Shown piece by piece: positions 29,601-41,560 of a stretch of DNA of 64,000 bases. The notes under the pieces are model-generated. The model had not been told where the DNA came from and ran no database searches. It was given only the letters and a program-made list of their open reading frames with translations. Source of the stretch: Ligula intestinalis (Eukaryota; Platyhelminthes; Cestoda; Diphyllobothriidea; Diphyllobothriidae); contig JAYGXS010000009.1 in the NCBI GenBank assembly GCA_036362985.1, positions 11,116,431 to 11,180,430 on the forward strand, read 5' to 3'. The position numbers and the translations under genes were made by a program. Position 1 is the first letter of the stretch. Each line of letters begins with the position of its first letter.

Positions 29601-30073
29601 TGTTAGGAGGACCGAGCACGTCAGGCAGACAGACAGTACGAGGTCACGTGAGGCCAGTCCGGCGCATACAGAGAGCGAGCAAAGTCGCGCGACCTTCAAA
29701 GAGCGGACTAGGCTAGAAAAAAGACGGAACGCGAAGTCAGAAGGCTCTGGAGCCGACTGCTGCTATCAGTGAGGTAACCATGCGCAGCGCATGCTAGCGA
29801 CTGCGCGTATGGCAACCTGTAGAGCCAATGGGGAATAACACCGACTGCCCCATAAATAGCGAGACTGCTGTGGGACATGCTACCGAATACCCGAGACTGC
29901 TGCCGAAGCGAGTCCGACCACAGATGGCAAGCTGCAGGACACACGGAGCAGGGTTGATTTACAAGTACAAGTGACAGTAAAGTACTAGTTGTTATCCTAT
30001 TATTTCTTCTCTTCCTAACACGTACTGGGGGACCATAAGCGGTGTTTACACAGGAACACACTAGGGTACAACA
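29601..30073 (+). repeat. 3' LTR
   Basis: 473 bp, starting TGTTAGGAGGACCG and ending GGGTACAACA, so TGTT/AACA termini. The LTR is GC-richer than its surroundings. A CATAAATAG sequence (29850-29858) is a possible TATA region. Confidence 0.65.
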
Positions 30074-30219
30074 TGTTCCATCAGTATTTTCGAATATTTT
30101 ATTAGCTTTATATGTCCTGTCACTATTTCTGTCTTACCTCACATGAAAGGCTAACTATTAAATCGCCACAGAATAGTCTTGTAACCTTATTTAAAATGAC
30201 TTACTCCATATCGCAGGAC

Positions 30220-30420
30220 AGTTACTGATAAAACATGTCTGCATTGATCCCAATGGGAATCTTAAAGTGGCAGATGATTTACAAAATCCGAAAACATGGC
30301 GCACATACTATTTACCGTGTCATCATCACAAATGGTGGGCAGTATAACGGATACATGGCTACGGGGCGCAGTCAGTATTTGTGAATGCCTATATCTAATT
30401 GAAGCAAAATCACACGCACG
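30220..30420 (-). pseudogene. Repeated exon-like segment M5, copy 1
   Basis: Minus-strand text HVSVILPTICDDDTVNSMC matches HASVLQPAILDNGTVGILC at 41372-41554 and, more weakly, the frame at 39272-39589. The three copies are each followed, about 400-490 bp to the right, by the M6 block. Similar frames across copies hint at an old coding exon, of unknown protein. Confidence 0.35.
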
Positions 30421-30659
30421 TAGTAAAAATCAGAATGCTCAAGCCATGGTTGAAATAACCTCTTAGACAACTCACGCCTTGCTTTGGCAAGCAATTACAA
30501 CTATCCGACTCAAAAAATTTGCGTGCATCTGAAACCAATGATTATATCTGTCGGAGATCAATTTACCGAACTGAATACTGCTCAGATGCCTTATTTAAGA
30601 TATTTTTTAGAGCACAGCCGCACAATTTATTTTCACACAGGAACCTGGACGCTGAGCAC

Positions 30660-31120
30660 TAAAATAGCTTAATCAGTGTGAATATAAGAACAGGATGGCA
30701 TCATTTGCGAGAAAAGCAAATCTGACGTTTAAAATGAACATGACATGGTAGTAACTGTGCACTTAAAAAAGTAAGACAAGTAAGCCATTTTCTTCGTCTA
30801 TATGATGATTCATTTTCCGAAATAGAAGCCAAAGCGGAAGATGAACATATGCAAAGCAACACATTGCGGCGAATACTCTATCAGCAGCCACATAATTGCG
30901 TGTTATCAAACAGATTGGCATGCGTTTTTTATCTTATTTTACGAAGTAAGACAACCAGTATCTAGTTCTGTGACAGAGCCCACAAGCTACATAGACAAAT
31001 ATATGTTTGGAATTAGAATATTGTCAAATTCGGCCAAATGCATCAATACACAATGTGAGAAACAGGGCAAAAACAGTTTCTCTGTAAGGATGTGTTAAGT
31101 GCTTTCAATGAATAAGGCAA
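30660..31120. repeat. Duplicated module M6, copy at 30.7 kb
   Basis: AGTGTGAATATAAGAACAGGATG.CATCATTTGCGA.AAAAGC, then CTGACGTTTAAAATGAACA, then TCATTTTCCG and ATCAGCAGCC, with counterparts at 26850, 39680-39910 and 41870-42020. No function recognised. Confidence 0.5.
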
Positions 31121-31504
31121 AACAGTACTGGTGAAAAATACAAGCAGAGTTCGTCTAAAACTTTTTCCGGAAAAGCTCAAGGCAACGCAGCGGGCACTAT
31201 ATTGACTGGGGAAACATAAAGACGAAAATTTTCCCTTAATTGAATTAACTTAAGCTGAGCGCCTTAATTCCAACAAGATTTCACTTCGGTTGAATATAAA
31301 TAAGGCAATAACACTTTCAGAATTCGGAATATTGTTTGAAAATGTAATCTGTAAGATATTAAATAGCAGCACTTTACGTTTTAATCGTTTCAAAAGAAAA
31401 ACGTGGTATTGACACTCAAAGCTCGTGCTCAGACGCACATCTTTTGACTGCGCGGGTAAGATGAAGTGAAATGATTGTAAAACCGGCACTGGAGATGTGT
31501 GAGG

Positions 31505-31800
31505 TGAAGGATGGATGGATAATAACGCCTTTCGCTCACACGTTGTAGGCTGGACGCTGCAGCTGCGTGTATTAATGGTCTGCGACTCTTACCGTCATAT
31601 TACACACCGTGACATCTTAATACGAAAAGAGCTGACCATATGGGACACATTTGCATTGAAGGGTATGCATGATGCAATGCGCGGCCGTCAGAACCCAAGT
31701 GGACCCAATCCGAGTTCTTCCACAATTTGGATAAGGACCCAAGGCAGAAATGCAGACGCTAACCTTCACAACATTTGAATGACATGACGGATGAATTTTT
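31505..31800 (-). pseudogene. Trypsin-like (S1) 'His' exon remnant, copy B
   Basis: The best copy. Minus strand: VKVSVCISALGPY, then PNCGRTRIGSTWVLTAAHCI, then MHTLQCKCVPYGQLFSY, a TAA, DVTVCNMTVRVADH, another TAA, YTQLQRPAYNV, a TGA, and AKGVIIHPSF. This follows the S1 protease order C.G....WVLTAAHC ... V..ADH ... V..IIHP, including the catalytic His. The second Gly of CGG is Arg. Three in-frame stops inactivate this stretch unless it is read differently. Flanking sequence resembles copy A's flank. Related copy D lies 1 kb to the right on the same strand, so local tandem duplication is likely. Confidence 0.68.
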
Positions 31801-32559
31801 TCATGAAAAGTCACGTTCTTATTGGAGCTGCTTGGTAGTTTAGCCTACATTCGGTCATATTTTGGATCTGTCGATTGGAGTTGAGTTTCATAAGGTCCTT
31901 TCGTTAATATTGCGGTGTGCTCTTGCATACAGCGTAATACAAAGCATGCATAGTTTAGGTGAAATCGGATGTTGATATTATTTATTATTGAAGAAAACCT
32001 TGTGTTCCTTTTTTGGTCAGAAAGGAAAGTGACTTATTTTTGTCCAACAACACAAAGCCTTGAACAGCTAAGACAAAGCTAAAAAACTTGTCGTAAATCC
32101 GAATTTTTCAATGGAATGTTACCTTTAAAACTGCTATTGCATAAATGTGTTTATGAAATGAATACCTAACTCAGCTTCTTTTAAAGAACACAATGAATAA
32201 ACTCTGATTTTTGAAATGGCTTGAAAATATAAATATATTTACGAACATTGAAACTCATTCAGGCAAATAAGTAGCCATTTGGAAGAACACGTATATTGTC
32301 CTGTAGACGTGATGAAAAGACCTCGATGTTACGAGAATCACTATCACAAGGAACATATTAATCTTTTTAGATGAAAACGCAGTTGAAAAGTTTGCGTCGT
32401 GTTTCATGAGATAAGTAACCGGTGAAATTTTTTAGGAAAACGAAGCGCGATCTTTTGGTGGCAGTCTTATGCTGACATGCATTTGCTCAGCACAGTGGTA
32501 TATCGATTGACATCGTTTTTCAGTTGCAGCTGTGCAACGACAATACGACTTTTCCGGGA

Positions 32560-32850
32560 TCCGTCATTACGCATTCAACTCAAACTATGTAGACTGGACA
32601 CACAAGTGCATTTCTAAGGCAATGGGCATGCCATAGGACACGACAGTGCTTTACAAAAAGAGCCGACCCGGTGCGACGAGAAAGATGCAAAGAGTAACCG
32701 TTGGAAGTCAAGCGGATAACGTAATGCGGGTTTTTCCGCAATATGGATCCGAAACCAGGGCAACACTGTCGAATTCAAACAATGCTGACTAAAAGTACAC
32801 TCACAGCCGATGACCGTTCTCATTGAATGTCCCGATGTAATTTGCAATTT
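32560..32850 (-). pseudogene. Trypsin-like 'His' exon remnant, copy D (highly degenerate)
   Basis: One minus-strand frame reads DPYCGKTRITLSA, a stop, LPTVTLCI, comparable to PNCGRTRIGSTWVLTAAHCI in copy B: the Cys-Gly and final Cys-Ile are kept but the WVLTAAH core is gone. The next part (VVSYGMPIALEMHLCVQST) has a faint resemblance to the VRVADH region. It is the oldest or most damaged copy. Confidence 0.4.
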
Positions 32851-33875
32851 GATAATTTATACTACGGTCATTCCATAAATTTTTATTTATTGGTTGACGG
32901 TGAAACTCTCAGCGCCTCTTTAGTGTCAACCGGTGGGAATTCCGGCGAAATCAGAAGTTTCTAGATATATTTGACCTGTTATACTACAAAAAACATTTTT
33001 TAACTTTGTGTAAGGGATGAAAATAAGTTTTTTCGTCTCAGGTAGCATAGGTGTTATCAATGCCTAAAAGGAAATCTAACAACCGATTAAATATCTCCAT
33101 TTCACGTTGCACGCCACCGTTAAATAATACGCAGGTATTCGTTTGCTGAATCCCCAAAAGAGCGAACTCCATAATTTTTGAATACTTGACATTGATATTG
33201 GGAAAACTGAAATATTGTTTCAAGAAAACTCCACGAGAGAGAAATACAATGTGTTAGCAAAAAATTATATACCTACGATATTAGCCGTGGTAATGCTTCA
33301 ATTTATTGATCACGATTACAGCCTTTTTTCCTTTGCGGAATTTGAGGCTGTTTGGGAGCACTGCCATTTCTTGAAAAAAACTTTTTATAATTAATTGACA
33401 ACTTTTTCGAGTTTTACAGTTAGTTTGTATTGTGCCATCCTTACATTTTATCCATGACTTTATACGAGTTGGCTGTTCATTTGGAGTATTTCGCCAATTT
33501 TGAATATTTCGTTTATCGAATCTCATGTTTTATATCAAAAAGCGAAAGAATTTACTTTAGCGATCTTCTGTGAAATATTTGACTTAAAAATCAATACCGA
33601 AATCATTATGTTTGTGGACTTTTTATATTAGGTCATTCAGTCTAGAAAATAATCCTAAATCATCACAAAGACCCCTGAAATGTGTGCTCCAGTAAGCATG
33701 CTAAAGCTAAAACTGTGAAATATTTCACTGATATTTGATGGGCATTTAAACTCAAATATGTGTTTTGTTAAACAGCCATTCATATGAAGGACACGTGTTC
33801 GAAATTGTTGGCAAGATAAGCATTTGCTAAATGCCGTGCTTGCAGAAATTCTGCCTTTTGTGGTACCTAAAATGG
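32851..33875. other. AT-rich DNA; nothing recognised
   Basis: Short chance frames only. Confidence 0.4.
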
Positions 33876-33879
33876 CAAA

Positions 33880-34440
33880 CGTCCCTTTTGCAGCCACACT
33901 CACATATATCTAGTCCCAGCATTTTGTCCTGCAAAAACGGTGGTTATAGAGTTATGTGGGGTGGAAAAAATAGAATCGGCAGCGAAAGAAAGGAAATGAA
34001 ACAATGAAGTTGAAATTGCTTCTCGCGGCCGCTAGGAGCAGGTTGTTCCGCATGTAAATTGAAATGTGCTTGGCGTGAAGCGCCGCGACAATACTCATCG
34101 AACTACAGAACGCTTAGTTCAACCACACGTAAGTTGACGTAGACGACCTCCAAACCACCATTGCAAGTTTTCGGGAAATTCAAGAAACCTGCATTTATTT
34201 AATCGGTTTTTTCCACAATAAGTTGCATGAAAATACTGATTAGGAAAATGAACAGATATAAACGAGCAACCCTTATACATACAGTAAAATAAAAATGCAT
34301 TTAACATTTATTAAATTATATTAAACTGCGTGCCCTAATTTTCTTCCCAAAAAACCCGATAAACACCGTTTCGTACGAAAACATGCAGGTTTTAGGGATT
34401 AATGCATGGAGTTACATAAGCTACTGTTGCCCTAAACACA
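33880..34440. repeat. Direct segmental duplication, left copy
   Basis: Matches 40530-41060 throughout: AGCATTTTGTCCT, CTAGGAGCAGGTTG.TC.GCATGTAAATTGAA, AGCGCCGCG, TTTTCGGGAAATTCAAG, CACCGTTT.CGT, and CAGGTT.TAGGGATTAAT. The right copy includes a few indels. No gene is recognised in either copy. Confidence 0.65.
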
Positions 34441-34980
34441 TTCTTAATTGAGGTTAAGTCTTGGCGCTACTAGGCCGTGGCCATGGCGCCCAAGCATTCG
34501 AAAAAACTGTGACAATTTTGTTTTGCGGAAAACCATGCCATTTTCATAACTTGAAGACAGAGACTTCCCAGTCCTTTTATTATTTCGCATAAAATGTGGA
34601 TCCTTTCCTGTAGCCTACACACTACACTCGTCATAGTTCACTGACTCCACATTTATTCGTCCTTAAAAATTATAATTAGCAACATTTAATACTATTTCTT
34701 AAAATAAATAATTTAAAAAAATATATTTTGTTGCTTCAGTGAAATAACACGGTGTGTTTATACACATGCCCACGAAACTATATTTGCAATTGAAAGGGCA
34801 TTGAAAAGTAGAAAGAGAGGGCTATAATAATAGCAGTAGTCACGCAGTATTGCATAGAGTTTTGAAACAGTCCGGGGACATGCCTGTCCAAATGTAAGTC
34901 TCTATTTATGATAAAAATATTGCTCGTTATTACCTTAAATGCGATTATTTTCTAATGCACTACGTATTTCACGATATCAA
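34441..34980. other. AT-rich DNA; nothing recognised
   Basis: No coding or structural signal found. Confidence 0.4.
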
Positions 34981-34984
34981 CATA

Positions 34985-35135
34985 GTAAGATAAGCATCTA
35001 CTACTTAAATTGATTTGCATGCCACGGCCAACTGTTTCGCGGAGCTTCTGTCCTTCAGTTTTCAAAGCCAACCGGCGGACTATGGCATTTCCACCATCCC
35101 TTACGTTTCTGCGACCGAGTCCTATCTTGACCTGT
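34985..35135 (-). pseudogene. Segment E, copy 3 (with stops)
   Basis: Minus-strand frame: GMVEMP, a stop, SAGWL, a stop, KLKDRSSAKQLAVACKSI, a stop, VVDA. It aligns with copy 1 (ESPAKQLALACKSTEVVDA) and copy 2. Three stops show it is decayed. Confidence 0.4.
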
Positions 35136-36760
35136 TGCATATAAATGCCACGAGAAGAGCACTTGTTGACGACAAATTGTTGTTATGCAAAGTATGAAAA
35201 TAGAATTTTGCACCAGTAGGTGTGCGACTACTGCAAAGTGATATGGATGAGCGCATGCAATTACGCAATTATTAGTAGGTCATCGTATACATTTTAAGAT
35301 AGTTTAACAGCGTTTTCCTAGCTACTACGTTATAGCAATTCAGCAGACCGATCCAAAGACAGCAACAACCAAGTATGCAGACTATGGACCGCATTTGTAA
35401 ATGCTTCGGTTTTCTAATGCAATAACACTGCTTGGTAGTGTTATACATGTAAGTTGATTCTGGTATTGATTTTGCCGAATAACAGCGAACAAAAATGACC
35501 TTTGCAAAATCGGCGACGCCTATATACTTGTTTTGTCAAGACATGCACTCATGTTTTGAGCGAGCAGTAGTCTGCGAAAATGAGAGCGGTACAAAACCGT
35601 CATTTGCTGAACCAGTATGGGTTAGGTAACATGGCTCTACCAGATATCCTTAAGCCTCTTTTCACCTGTCTCTGACAGTCTCAAAAGACGTGCATTTTGA
35701 ACGTGTTAGCCACTTAAGCCCCACTGCTACGCTGTGTAGGACAAAACAGCCTGCGTAGTATTACAATTAAATTTTTTCGTAGTTTAAAATATTTAAAAGC
35801 CTGTTTTATCTAAAGCCGTTATTTCCCGCCACAGCCTTCGGAGAAAACAAACTACTTCCACAGGAATTAGATTGGAAAGCAGAAGTGAATATCTGTACAT
35901 TTGTGCACTTGGCATTATACCGTCAGTGTTGTCGATGAACATTCAAAGTAAATCGTGGTTGAACCCAGTGTCGTCCTGTCCTCAAACCATTTCGATTTTG
36001 TCGTCATTCACTACGAATGGACACATTTCATTTTCCACAAAAAGCATCATTTCAACAACGACAGGTTAGGCATCTGCTCTGAGTGATGGCAGGCGAATCC
36101 TGAACGCAAGACAGTCAAACAGAAAGTTGTCGTTCTGCGATAAGAGAAAACCAAAGCTAAAAACGGCGGCTACTTACACACCTTCAGCGAAAATCAGACG
36201 ATATAAGAAATGTGTTTATTGTTTCTTGACGATTTCCTACAGCAGACGCTTAGATTGTATCCTGCCACTCCGTTTTTGCAGTCGGTGTGACACAGGACTG
36301 ACATGGAGGCTTCGGTGGCAACTTCTTAATACAGCTAGAAGATATGATTGCTCTGTCATCTGGTTTCCGGCATTGGTGTAGATCATGCGTTGTCTTGCGC
36401 GTTGTGCACGTGGTGACATGCTTTGGCAAACTTGAGCCGCATCACAGCACTGCATATGGACTGAGCAGCACATTGCACGTTTTTCACATTCTGTAGTTTA
36501 GACAGTTATGCAGATATGCACATCGTGCATATTCTCTTGCTAATCGGCATCGCAATGTTCCATTAAGAGTCCAAGAAAAGCAATCAAAAACAAGCTTTAA
36601 GAAATAGAAGCTTTCCAACAACATGCTTTGTCATAAGATACATCTTATACTGGTTCATCTTTAGAGCAAGCAGCGTTCTCAATAACTGACCACAAAAATA
36701 AATTTTTCTTCTTCAAACTGGTAGCATTATTTATTTTGCCGTACATAGAAAAACCACTCT
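35136..36760. other. No supported gene; inverted copy of the 20.9-kb repeat
   Basis: 35525-35600 is an inverted, diverged counterpart of the CTGCTGCTTG...CATGAG block in 20630-21810. Open frames at 35872-36069 and 36127-36381 show no recognisable motif. Confidence 0.4.
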
Positions 36761-36764
36761 GCAG

Positions 36765-37000
36765 AAATGCATGATAACTTCTTGCTTCCTGAAGAGAAAG
36801 GTTGGGATGTAGCCACCGCGTGAGCCCCATTTTGGACAAGAATAACGAAAAAACAGCTTACCTACTGATTTAAAGTATACAGTTTAAAATTCGAAAATGC
36901 AGAGTGCTCCGCTGTGTAACGCCGTGCAAATTCCTGCTGCCCCGCTCAAAAAAGTCAGAATCGCTTTACTTAACTGACTAAGTAAAAACATGATAATAAC
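36765..37000. repeat. Module M1, copy 2 (partial)
   Basis: CATGATAACTTCTTGCTTCC, CTGAAGAGAAAGGTTGGG and later AAAATGCAGAG...TTCCTGCTGCCCCGCTC align with 18165-18400 and 62690-62780. The hammerhead-like end is missing. Confidence 0.5.
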
Positions 37001-39260
37001 TTAAGGCTGCAAATTAGAGACAGCCATGTTCACATTTTAAGATGAACGGCGGTTGAAACCGATACTATTAAAAGTAGCGAAACTGAATACATGTTTACGT
37101 GTGTGCTATGAGGTAGACATGATTTAAAACAATAGGATTATGTAGCTAACACTCAGGTACGCATAAAAGTGTAAAAATGAGGCATGATCTACGTTTAACG
37201 AGTGATAAGAACTACGTTTTTTTCCAAACCAATTAAGATTTACCACCAAATATTGTCTACGCCATTTGTAACTACATTGTCCGATCCAAATTTTCTTGTA
37301 GGGATGCAGTTAGCCTCCAGCCAACTGTCTTCACCTGTCTGAAGTTTCTACGACAAATACTAGTGCCCATTGCGGGCTTATACACATATAATGCACTTTT
37401 ATTTCGAATGGACGAAGTACCTCAAGTAGCCTTAGTTCCTGCCGAGCATACTCGAGGTTGTGGACTGTGAGCAGTTACCCTGAGCGCAAATTGGAACCTG
37501 ACGAAATGCTTCCGACACTACTATTGGAACAAGCTATAAGAGCAGCTACATACAGTTGCTGAATATATAATATACTTGACATCAAATTCAAATGCAACAA
37601 TTAAACATCAACTTAAAGTTTGTGTAGCTGCTGATGTCTGAAGGCATTGTGATCAACGTGAATATTTTGAAGAAGCGCGTCTACCAGAACCGACACGCCA
37701 ATCACGTCGTGGCACATGCGAAGCTCTTAAAATGCTTGCAAGGCTGTTATTATTCAAAAGAATTGAATCTCGCCTAAATAAGAAATCGGTAGGGAGCTGG
37801 TTGTTTTACCTCATGCACCCTCTCCTCAACATCTTAATATCACTCTACCACTGCACCCTGTCTGTAAACACTATGGGATGTATTAAAACGTTTGGCTACG
37901 TCAGCATTTTCAACACAAACAAATGATGGAGACATGACATGTCCTGATGGAGATTTTAAAGTGGCGGATGTGCAGCAGGAACATCAAAGGTGAAGGAGAG
38001 ATCAGACCAGCAGCTCTAAGCGCTAGCCACTCCAGCTGTTTGTTTCTGGCAACGGTGGCTTTGGGGCCATCTGCAGTAGGTCAATCAGAAAAAAGGCAGA
38101 GGTCAATGTTTAGAATATTGAAGTCAGTGCATCCTATGGGTCCTGGGGTTTCCTTTCATGTAGTTTATGGAGACAAATGTGCAACATTCATATCATTTTC
38201 TGATGCAGTTGAGAAGTCAACACTTATTATTTCAGACGCATTAGCTCATCCAGCAGTTCGAAAATTGTCAGTCGATGTAGGTCAGTCAGTGTGATTTGGG
38301 ATATCAATAAGGCATCAGCAAAGTAGTTTTGGTGGTACACGAGCAAATATCGATTACACTGCTGACCTTACAACCAGTACGATTTTGCTAACATGAGGTG
38401 CAATCATTGAAACCCAGAAGGAGCTAGGCGGCGAAAAAAAACTGCTTCCTGGCTTCTGCGGCTAGGTCTGCAGTGTGTGGCTTATTTTATATATTAATTA
38501 ACCACTGGCGGCACAAACAATCTACCTAAGCTCTTTGGTTTGTTAAAAGCTAGAAAACAAGGGAAAAAGGATGACGGAGCACCTTTGATTTATTCGACTT
38601 AAAAGGGTAGTATAGTGGGAACCCCCAGAAAATATATTTTTTCGACACTCACTTCTCACAAAAGATGAACATCTAATGGTGGCTGAGGCACAACTGGCGC
38701 TGACATTTGACTTTGACTGCGTTCAAACCACCTCAGGTTCATGGGATGCTCAACCGGCTAAGTGGCGCTGGCATAAAACGTTGTAAAGCTTCATGGAGTT
38801 CCCTTACAGGCTCCTTCAGTCGTGCTTAGCATGATGTGTTGTTGCCTTACTTATATGTACACATACATACTATGCTGCCCTACGGATAGTTTAAATAACA
38901 GGTTTAAGCAAATCATGCCCGCAAGGAATAAACCTGTGAAATGGGTGCAAATGGGTACAGTAGTTAAATCTGTGCCAATTTCTTACCGTAAGCATGATAT
39001 CTTGCAATAAATGGATTGTTTTACCACACATTGACTTGTCAGGACGTGCTTGATATTGTTTTAAGTGAAGTGAGCACACTCGTTCACTCACAACTACGAG
39101 CTTATATGTATTTCATTGTTTGATGTCACACTTTATTGGGGATCAGAATTTAGGAATTTGGTTGCTAGCACTCTTTATGCAGTGTCATATTTCAAAATTT
39201 GCCAAACCTTAAAGATCACATAGCAGTTTTTTCATCTTATTCCAAATTTACAGCATATCA
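37001..39260. other. No supported gene; diverged duplicated blocks
   Basis: 37900-38080 (AAAACGTTTGGCTACG, AAAGTGGCGGATGTGCAGCAGGAACATCAA) resembles module M2 at 63770-63960. 38290-38500 shares blocks with 47340-47580 (GAGGC.GCGAAA, CTGCTTCCTG / CTGCCTCCTG). The 115-codon frame 37947-38294 has no recognisable domain and overlaps the M2-like block, so I do not call it. Confidence 0.4.
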
Positions 39261-39271
39261 CAGAGCAAATC

Positions 39272-39590
39272 TTAGTTAAAATTACCTGAGTTGATGCCAG
39301 TGAGAATTATGAAAGTGGCAGATGTCTTATAGGTTTGGGAAGACATACTGTGTACCATGCCAACGAAAACAATGGTTGACAGTAAAATGGCTTGCAGGTT
39401 GTAAGTCATGTTCAAAGTTAGCAAAATCTCCAATGTTTCGTCCATTTTCATAATGTGTTTAATTAAGTGTTCCGCGGCTCCTTTAAAATAGTCCTGCCTC
39501 AGTTGAACTAACGTCGGAGTCAAATCGAAACCTGACGAAAACCGACCGACCGACATGATTTGCTCGCATCTACGTGTGTGGGAGTTCAAT
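39272..39590 (-). pseudogene. Repeated exon-like segment M5, copy 2
   Basis: A 105-codon minus-strand frame with LIKHIMKMDETLEILLTLNM and a hydrophobic run ILLSTIVFVGMVHSM. By position and DNA similarity it matches the M5 segments at 30220 and 41372. Open length is the best of the three, but no protein family is recognised. Confidence 0.35.
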
Positions 39591-39659
39591 TAGGCCAAGT
39601 CGATACTGTCCGGATCTGTGTTTAAAAAAGATTATGTAAAAGCACATCAGATGTAGGTT

Positions 39660-40020
39660 TTCTTACACACTAACTCTTGTAGTTGGGCAACGAAAACGGC
39701 GACAATAATGTGAATCTAAGAACTGCGAGAAAAGCAAGTCTGGCGTTTTTAATGAACAAACGATGCCTGTGCCGGTGCACTCAAACCAATCGAGGTAGAG
39801 GCAAATGCTCTTCGCGTCTGTAAGGCATGTCATTTTCCGCAATATGGAGTACACGGTCGAAAAAAATTACCATGTTGCGGTGAGTACGTTATCAGCAGCC
39901 GCAAATGCGTGCTTGATTCTCCGAATGAAGGCAATCCGTCCTCAGTCCTCTGGCAAATACAACATGTTGACAATATGCAATGCCTGCATGAAATGAGAAA
40001 CCGTGAATTAGGCGCGCATG
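39660..40020. repeat. Duplicated module M6, copy at 39.7 kb
   Basis: GCAACGAAAACGGCGACAATAATGTGAAT, GCGAGAAAAGCAAGTCTGGCGTTT, CATTTTCCGCAATATGGAG and TTATCAGCAGCCGCA align with the other M6 copies. Confidence 0.5.
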
Positions 40021-40525
40021 ATTTAATGCAAATTGCGCATAAAACGACACTTTTTTGAAGGTACCCGGCCGAGAAAATTCCTTTGCAAGGAAGAAAGTGC
40101 TCTTAATGTACTAGGCTAAAACCAATTGTTGGAGAAAACAATTTCAACAACAGAGTACTTTCAACAGCTTAATTTTGCAGGCATGATCGATGTGAAGAGT
40201 TAGCAGTTTTCCCTGACATTATTCGGCATTAGCTGCAGCCAATGTTCTCCGATATATTCTGATTTTTACAGGTCCGCAAAAAGCTGCCCTTTTAGCTGCG
40301 AACTTATAAAGTTGCCATTCCGAGACTTTCTGAAAAGGAAACTAAACATAGTGTTAATTCATAGATTTACTGAGTAGTTACATAACATCTTTTCATAAGG
40401 CATATAGTGTGATTTCTAATTTTCTAATTTGTCATTAGTATCAGAATGTTGTAGCATGTCATTGCTGTTAAAGAGATTTCATACCTTTGAAAAGTAATTG
40501 GACGTTTAAACAAATGGCAAAAGAA
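40021..40525. other. Nothing recognised
   Basis: AT-rich; no coding frame or repeat match that I can support. Confidence 0.4.
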
Positions 40526-40529
40526 GCTT

Positions 40530-41060
40530 ATGTAGCCCCACACATATACGCCTAGTGCGAGCATTTTGTCCTACAGAAACTGTAGTTCTAGTGTTTTGGG
40601 GGTTGGAGAAATAGGATAGGCAGAGTAGTTGCTTCCTGCGGCCACTGGGAGCAGGTTGCTCTGCATGTAAATTGAAGATGTGCACGGCGCTTCGCGCCGC
40701 GGACTATACTAATCTTGCTCCAGAACGGTAAGTTGGACGTCAGGTAGGTTAAAGTAGATGACCTCCTATTCAACATTTAAATTTTTCGGGAAATTCAAGT
40801 ATCCTGCAGTTTGATAATCGGCTTTGTTCGAAATAAGTAAAACGATAAAACAGATTTAGGAAATCTACATATATGAATCAAAATCTTTCCTAAATACAGT
40901 AAACATAAAGTGCATTAAGCATTTATTGAAATATATTCCACTGCGTGTCCTAATTCCCCGCCTATAAAACCCTATAATCACCGTTTTCGTGGGAAAACTT
41001 GCAGGTTGTAGGGATTAATATGTGGGGCTACATTAGCTGATGTTGCCTAAGGAAGAGCCA
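40530..41060. repeat. Direct segmental duplication, right copy
   Basis: Second copy of 33880-34440, about 6.6 kb away, same orientation. It contains a short near-palindrome GGCGCTTCGCGCC. Confidence 0.65.
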
Positions 41061-41369
41061 GTGATTAGTTTTCCAATTTTTGTTTTTATGTAAGGCGTTA
41101 TCCGACAGAGTTGCATTAACTGTCAAAAATGTCATTTCCAGTAAACGTAAGAACAGACTTTATTTTTCATAAATAACTGCTTGAACATGATTCATACTCA
41201 AATTTCATATGTAATAACGAAATATTTTTTACAAGTATTTTATCAAATTTAATTTCTGTATTACTTCACGCGAGGGGCTTCGTTTAAAGGTGCGGCGCAG
41301 TAGAATTTTAATATTATTCATTTATGACTGACTTCCTATTGCTCAGCAATTCCTAAGTAAACTGGCCTG

Positions 41370-41560
41370 CATTAAACCAAATGCAAATTTCGAACTGGCT
41401 GATAAATAACGGGATAAGCAAGCATGCAGCAAAGAATGCCTACCGTACCATTATCAAGTATGGCAGGCTGTAAAACGGATGCATGGCTCTCAATTTCTAC
41501 AATGCGGTTAACGTTAAATTGCTCTCCAATCTTTCGTGCATTTTTCATTAGCACCTTATA
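41370..41560 (-). pseudogene. Repeated exon-like segment M5, copy 3
   Basis: Minus-strand frame: MKNARKIGEQFNVNRIVEIE then SHASVLQPAILDNGTVGILC. It aligns with M5 copy 1 over the ASV..P.I.D..TV block and with copy 2 over the ...K...E.....LN segment. Confidence 0.35.

Larger units (their letters stand above)
28674..30073 (+). mobile_element. Miniature LTR retrotransposon (TRIM-like, non-autonomous)
   Basis: A complete 3' LTR (29601-30073, TGTTAGGAGG...GTACAACA) and a truncated 5' LTR (about 28674-28812) share ACACACGGAGCAG, AAGTGACAGTAAAGTACTAG, CTTCTCTTCCTAACA and GTACTGGGGG. The internal region is only about 790 bp and has a gag-like reading frame but no protease, RT or integrase catalytic motif. 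That size and content fits internally deleted or TRIM-type elements. The 5' LTR truncation prevents checking for a target-site duplication. Confidence 0.7.

Noticed and set aside
37947..38294. A 115-codon plus-strand frame with a normal amino-acid mix
   Set aside because: No family recognised, overlaps a diverged M2-like block with no shared frame, so chance is the simplest explanation.
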